A stretch of 58,784 nucleotides of DNA, from the NCBI GenBank assembly GCA_029262275.1, contig JAJCZS010000007.1, positions 1 through 58,784 on the forward strand, read 5' to 3'. Shown here piece after piece: positions 55,211 to 58,784 of the stretch. Position 1 is the first letter of the stretch. Each line of letters begins with the position of its first letter. The notes under the pieces are model-generated. The model searched no databases. It was given only the letters and a program-made list of their open reading frames with translations, and was not told where the DNA came from. This DNA is from Deltaproteobacteria bacterium (GTDB taxonomy: Bacteria; Desulfobacterota_D; UBA1144; Nemesobacterales; UBA2774). The position numbers and the translations under genes were made by a program.

Positions 55211-56296
55211 CTAATAAGCTTTAAAAGCATACTGCCAGCCAGCTGTAAGAATAAAATCTGTCTCAAGCTGAGGCCCGTCTAAGTCCTGATAGATAGGGAA
55301 CCCCATCTCTATAGCCAGTCTTTGGCCTTTTATAAACCTTGGACCTTTAGAGGCAAGAAAGTTCATTCCAAATAGAAGATCTAGTCTGTTTCCTCCCCTT
55401 AAATTAGGGTCAGCCGTTGGTACCACAGCAGGATTAAGAGCAGGGTCGGCGCCGTCTATATTGCCCCAGAATGACCAATCTAGTCTCGCCGATGTACTGA
55501 CCCAGTTGTACCAATCCCAGGCTCCCCAGGCAGTAACATCAAGCACGTCTCCCAGAGTGTAGTCCCTGTCATTCTCACCAAGTCTTATAACACCGCTTAC
55601 CTGTGATCCCCAGGATAGGTTGTTGTGTTCTCCCAAGTAGGTAATCCCGGGAAGAAGATCAAAGGTCCCTGAGCCAAGCTGCATAGGGTATGGGAGCTGC
55701 TGGTTTGGACCCATAGGGGTTCTATCCTTTTCGTCTATTGATCCTGTGGGGAAACTAATACCCGCATTTAAGTGAACTCTCTGATTATAATTATCAAATA
55801 CTTTTATTAGCCCAGAGAGTTTAATATCTCCAATTCCATCTGTTTCTGTTCTGAACCTGGTTCCCATTCGAGTTAGATGGTTCATTGATTTCTTAACATA
55901 TGGAATCATCCCCATGACAGTAATATAGTCTGTCGGTGCATACATAAGACTAAACATGTGCATTTGCATTGTCATATCAGTTGGGGTTACCATAAAATCC
56001 TCGAGCACCTTCTGGTTGCTCACTTTGTTTGTCCCTATTCTGTTTCCATTCATATCCATGAACTTATATCTATATGAAAACATGAACTCTCCTGCGTTGT
56101 GGTTATGGTCTCCCATTACTCCGATCGGTGCATGTCCGTCAGGTCTTGCAGCATCCCATTTTCCGTGGTGGGAAGGAATAGTACAACAGCTGTCGGCTAA
56201 AAGATTAGTTGTATCGCCGATAAAGATTGCACTGAAAACACTTAGCGCAAATAGCGATATGAGTATTTTATTGAGAACTCTATCAAGCAAATTCAT
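55211..56296 (-). CDS. Outer-membrane beta-barrel protein, Met/His-rich
   Basis: 361 residues with a signal peptide. The mature start has SCCTIPSHHGKWD. HAPIGVMGDHNHNAGEFMFSYRYKFM, DFMVTPTDMTMQMHMFSLMYAPTDYITVMGMIPYV and RMGTRFRTETDGIGDIKLSGL match a transporter/porin-like family (phenol-degradation MetA-like barrels). I recall members beside copper-handling genes. Many Met and His residues near the N-terminus support metal contact, but the function is not shown. It ends in a C-terminal aromatic beta-strand (WQYAFKAY). GGAG precedes the ATG. It probably shares regulation with the small Cys/His-rich protein upstream. Confidence 0.8.
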   Translation of the reverse strand: MNLLDRVLNKILISLFALSVFSAIFIGDTTNLLADSCCTIPSHHGKWDAARPDGHAPIGVMGDHNHNAGEFMFSYRYKFMDMNGNRIGTNKVSNQKVLEDFMVTPTDMTMQMHMFSLMYAPTDYITVMGMIPYVKKSMNHLTRMGTRFRTETDGIGDIKLSGLIKVFDNYNQRVHLNAGISFPTGSIDEKDRTPMGPNQQLPYPMQLGSGTFDLLPGITYLGEHNNLSWGSQVSGVIRLGENDRDYTLGDVLDVTAWGAWDWYNWVSTSARLDWSFWGNIDGADPALNPAVVPTADPNLRGGNRLDLLFGMNFLASKGPRFIKGQRLAIEMGFPIYQDLDGPQLETDFILTAGWQYAFKAY

Positions 56297-56368
56297 TATT
56301 CTTCTCCTTCAATATCTCGAATCAATTTCATAGACCATATACGCCAGAGGTATAGTCTATATATACTG

Positions 56369-56382
56369 CATATAGCTATATG
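56369..56382. promoter_or_regulatory. 14-bp perfect palindrome, possible operator
   Basis: CATATAGCTATATG is fully self-complementary and lies 73 bp before the start of the barrel protein gene, beside TATAGTCTATATATACT. It could be a regulator site for that gene. Confidence 0.4.
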
Positions 56383-56420
56383 AATCCGGCTTGTCGTATG
56401 TAGAGATTTTAATCTAGTGT

Positions 56421-56813
56421 TTAGATTAAAATTGAATTTGGAGGAGATCTGATAGGTAGGTTTTTGTAAGAATCCTCTGAGTAAGAGAATTCTGTATATT
56501 GGAATGAGTGGTATGTATATCTTGCTAAAGTTAATGTAGATGTCTTAGTTGTAATGAAAGGTGATATTCTTTGAGTGCAGCAATCATAGCACAAACAATC
56601 TTTTTCTGCACCATTTTCACTCTCTGATCCTGTTATTAGCTGAATAATGTTTGATGCGTGGTGACCATTTTCGTGTGAGGGGCAATTTACTATTGAATAT
56701 GATACTGAGTCGGCCTTCGGAGGTGAATAACTTTGGGATGAATATAGTACAAAGTTGATAGATAGAGCTAGTACAAGAGCTATAGATAATACTTTTTTGA
56801 GTTTTTTAGACAT
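56421..56813 (-). CDS. Small exported Cys/His-rich protein
   Basis: 130 residues from the ATG at 56813 (MSKKLKKVL...). An in-frame ATG at 56855 would overlap the divergent argC region. Signal peptide or anchor to about residue 24. The mature part holds CPSHENGHHA and a DCLCYDCC cluster, and ends SPPNSIL. The layout recalls DUF2946-type small proteins found beside copper-resistance barrels, but the match is loose. A role in binding a soft metal in the periplasm is inference from the Cys/His pattern and the neighbouring Met/His-rich barrel. Confidence 0.65.
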   Translation of the reverse strand: MSKKLKKVLSIALVLALSINFVLYSSQSYSPPKADSVSYSIVNCPSHENGHHASNIIQLITGSESENGAEKDCLCYDCCTQRISPFITTKTSTLTLARYTYHSFQYTEFSYSEDSYKNLPIRSPPNSILI

Positions 56814-56887
56814 TGCCCTGTTTAAAATTCTAACTTTTTTAGGATATGATATCAAGAATTAAGGCTCATTATAATTTTGGAACAACT

Positions 56888-57868
56888 ATGGGAATAAAAG
56901 TCGGAATTCTTGGAGCAACAGGTTATACAGGATCAGAACTTCTAAGGCTGCTTATTAGTCATAATGGAGTTGATATATCCTGGCTCACCTCTGAAAAATT
57001 TGCTAGCAAAAAGATATCCGAAGTGTTTCCACATCTAAGCGGCTTTATAGACATTAAATGTGTGAGTGTTCGTAAGTTGAGCGAGTTTGAGAGGGTTGAT
57101 CTGGTCTTTTCATGCCTTCCGCATGTGACTTCTAAGCATTTTGTTAAGAAAATGCTAGATACTGGAGCGCGAGTTGTAGATTTTAGCTCCGATTACAGAT
57201 TGTCGAAAGAAGCCGCGTATGGACTCCCTGAGATTAATAAAGATGAAATTATAGATGCTGATCTTATTGCCAATCCTGGATGCTATGCAACGAGTGTTAT
57301 TCTTGGATTAGCCCCTCTTGCATCTAAGGGTTTACTAGTAGCCGACTCTGTTGTAGCAGATATAAAGTCGGGTCTTTCAGGCGGGGGACGTGCTCCTAGC
57401 CTTGAACACCATTTCTCTGAATCCAATGAGGCAATAAATATAGGCTCAGTCTCGGAGCACAACCAAAAACCAGAGATTGAGCAGAAGCTCTCAAAACTCT
57501 TGGGTTCTAATATCAAAGCAACCTTTATTCCTCATACTGTTCCCTTAGATCGTGGGATACTTGCAACTATATACGCTCGATTAAAAAAGAAGACATCCCT
57601 CAATAAAGTTCATGAGATATATAAGAAGTTCTATAATCAACAGAACTTCATTCGACTTTTGGATATAGGGAAATATCCTTCTACTAAAAATGTAAAATAT
57701 TCCAATATGTGTGACATAGGCTTAGGTTTTCAAGACAATGTTTTTGTAGCTGTTGTTGCACTTGATAATTTGGGCAAAGGAGCCTCGGGGCAAGCTGTGC
57801 AGAATATGAATCTGATGCTCGATTTTCCAGAGAGTGAAGGTCTTTTATCTACGGCTATTTATCCTTAG
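56888..57868 (+). CDS. argC: N-acetyl-gamma-glutamyl-phosphate reductase
   Basis: 326 residues from the ATG at 56888 (MGIKVGILGATGYTG); the in-frame ATG at 56846 adds a non-conserved 14-residue head. NADP site GATGYTGSELLRLL, catalytic Cys in NPGCYATS, SGLSGGGRAP loop and catalytic His in PHTVPLDRGI are all visible. It reduces N-acetylglutamyl phosphate to the semialdehyde in arginine synthesis. TATAAT at 56870-56875 is 13 bp before the start and suggests a very short leader. Confidence 0.95.
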   Translation: MGIKVGILGATGYTGSELLRLLISHNGVDISWLTSEKFASKKISEVFPHLSGFIDIKCVSVRKLSEFERVDLVFSCLPHVTSKHFVKKMLDTGARVVDFSSDYRLSKEAAYGLPEINKDEIIDADLIANPGCYATSVILGLAPLASKGLLVADSVVADIKSGLSGGGRAPSLEHHFSESNEAINIGSVSEHNQKPEIEQKLSKLLGSNIKATFIPHTVPLDRGILATIYARLKKKTSLNKVHEIYKKFYNQQNFIRLLDIGKYPSTKNVKYSNMCDIGLGFQDNVFVAVVALDNLGKGASGQAVQNMNLMLDFPESEGLLSTAIYP

Positions 57869-57883
57869 AGAGGTTATCTATAT

Positions 57884-58784
57884 ATGATTACAGTAAGGGA
57901 GCTTTTTTTATCCTCTATAAGTGAATTCCCTGATAGTGTTGCTGTTGTAGAAGAAGGTCAGAAAGTTTCATTTAAAGAGCTTGGCTCGAAAGTAGATGCT
58001 CTCTCCTCATACTTCTATTCAAATGGAATCAAGAAAGGTGATACTGTAGTTATTCTCCTTCCAAACTCGGTTGAGTTTGTTGTTGCCTTTTTCGCTCTGG
58101 CAAACATAGGAGCGATCTCTGTACCAGTTAATACTGCATATAAAAAAGAAGAGATTAAATACTACGTAAACCATTCCTTGGCTAAATTGGTATTGACTGA
58201 AGAGAAGCTAGAGTCCGTAGCTCAAGAAGTCGTTTCAGGCACGGATACTTTGGTTGCTGTTATAAAAGGAGGGAGTTCTGAGTGGGATACAGAGGGTCTG
58301 GATACTAAGTGTTTGCAGGAGGTATTAATTGATCCAGGTGATGAGGTTATCTATTTATACTCCACCGGCTCAACAGGGAAACCTAAGAGGGTTTCCAGGA
58401 CTCACCATAACCTTGTAGCACTTGCAGACAATCATACACAAACAGTGGGTTGGACAGAAAAGGATAAAGTTCTGTTCACTGTTCCCTTATCGCACACTTA
58501 TGCATTTGGTAATTTTATTAGCTCAGTAAAAATAGGGGCCTCAATCTTCGTTATGGGAGATTTTAACCGTAACCTGGTTCTAAATATTTTAGAGGCGGAA
58601 TCCATAACAGTATTTCCAGCCGTTCCTGTAATGCTAGATGTTCTTGCAAAAACGTATCTGTCTGAGCCCAAGGATTTATCGTCTCTAAAGCTAGTCATCT
58701 CGGCAGGAGCCCCTCTCTCTGAGAAAACATTCCATAGTTTCTATGATAAGTACGGCATATACCCACGGCAACTATATGGATCAA
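57884..58784 (+). CDS. Acyl-CoA synthetase / AMP-forming ligase (ANL family), 5' part
   Basis: The frame is open for 300 codons to the window edge. It starts MITVRELFLSSISEFPDSVAVV, a standard ANL N-terminus. VVILLPNSVEFVVAFFALANIGAISVPVN follows, then the phosphate-binding loop YSTGSTGKPK (A3 core) and VPLSHTYAFG. It activates a carboxylate as acyl-adenylate and passes it to CoA or a carrier. The substrate cannot be told from the visible half. GAGAGG precedes the ATG, and the gene begins 16 bp after argC. Confidence 0.92.
   Translation, partial: MITVRELFLSSISEFPDSVAVVEEGQKVSFKELGSKVDALSSYFYSNGIKKGDTVVILLPNSVEFVVAFFALANIGAISVPVNTAYKKEEIKYYVNHSLAKLVLTEEKLESVAQEVVSGTDTLVAVIKGGSSEWDTEGLDTKCLQEVLIDPGDEVIYLYSTGSTGKPKRVSRTHHNLVALADNHTQTVGWTEKDKVLFTVPLSHTYAFGNFISSVKIGASIFVMGDFNRNLVLNILEAESITVFPAVPVMLDVLAKTYLSEPKDLSSLKLVISAGAPLSEKTFHSFYDKYGIYPRQLYGS

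Noticed and set aside
1-58784. Mobile element, prophage, CRISPR array or tRNA
   Set aside because: No transposase, integrase, phage structural gene, regularly spaced repeat or cloverleaf was found; the so-called phage holin gene at 51020 belongs to a common chromosomal membrane family.

Overview
The window is an AT-rich, gene-dense bacterial chromosome segment with no visible plasmid, phage or transposon genes, no tRNA or rRNA and no CRISPR array. The cell is Gram-negative: there are three SurA/PpiC-type periplasmic chaperone-isomerases, several lipoproteins with lipobox cysteines, a Tat-exported protein and an outer-membrane beta-barrel. It looks aerobic or facultative and makes its own leucine, arginine, glutamate, biotin and NAD. 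The mfd/parvulin arrangement and a long S41 peptidase of the type seen in myxobacteria and other former Deltaproteobacteria suggest that group or a deep neighbour such as Candidatus Dadabacteria. This placement is inference and weak.

Layout. 1-4.4 kb: the groEL 3' end with its terminator, a HAD phosphatase and BtrH-like protein pair, a candidate non-coding RNA, a periplasmic protein of a family often mislabelled Maf, Hsp20 and a DUF985 cupin. 4.4-16.3 kb: a long minus-strand run read as S41 peptidase, OppB-type permease, truA, FAH-family hydrolase, leuB, mfd, lipoprotein parvulin and SurA-like protein. 16.3-17.3 kb: about 1 kb without a recognised gene, holding two near-identical promoters. 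17.3-20.6 kb: two related exported proteins, the second ending in a Thr/Pro linker, a Cys, a membrane helix and Arg/Lys, followed by tandem terminators.

20.7-26.5 kb: thiI, then a Gluconate_2-dh3/parvulin pair divergent from a GMC oxidoreductase and an FG-GAP/ASPIC-UnbV protein. 26.5-35 kb: a lipid-linked sugar island with two GT2 synthases, PMT/GT39-like, GT87-like and PIG-V-like membrane glycosyltransferases and GtrA, in two convergent operons. 35-37.5 kb: a CPBP intramembrane protease and glutamine-dependent NAD synthetase. 37.6-45.3 kb: gltB, gltD and an aldehyde dehydrogenase. 45.4-51 kb: bioB (apparently with an AUU start), bioA, bioF, an LsrF-like aldolase/thiolase and a zinc alcohol dehydrogenase. 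51-58.8 kb: a small membrane protein, polA, a repeat-bearing lipoprotein, an outer-membrane protein with a small Cys/His-rich exported protein, argC, and an acyl-CoA synthetase cut by the window edge.

The best candidate for an undescribed system combines three parts. They are the paralogous secreted-protein pair at 17.4-20.4 kb with its Cys-type C-terminal sorting tail, the CPBP protease at 35.0 kb that could process such a tail, and the PMT-type glycosylation island between them that could decorate the Thr/Pro linker. A second theme is initiation: polA, bioF and perhaps the GMC gene have promoters so close to the start codon that their mRNAs should be leaderless or nearly so.
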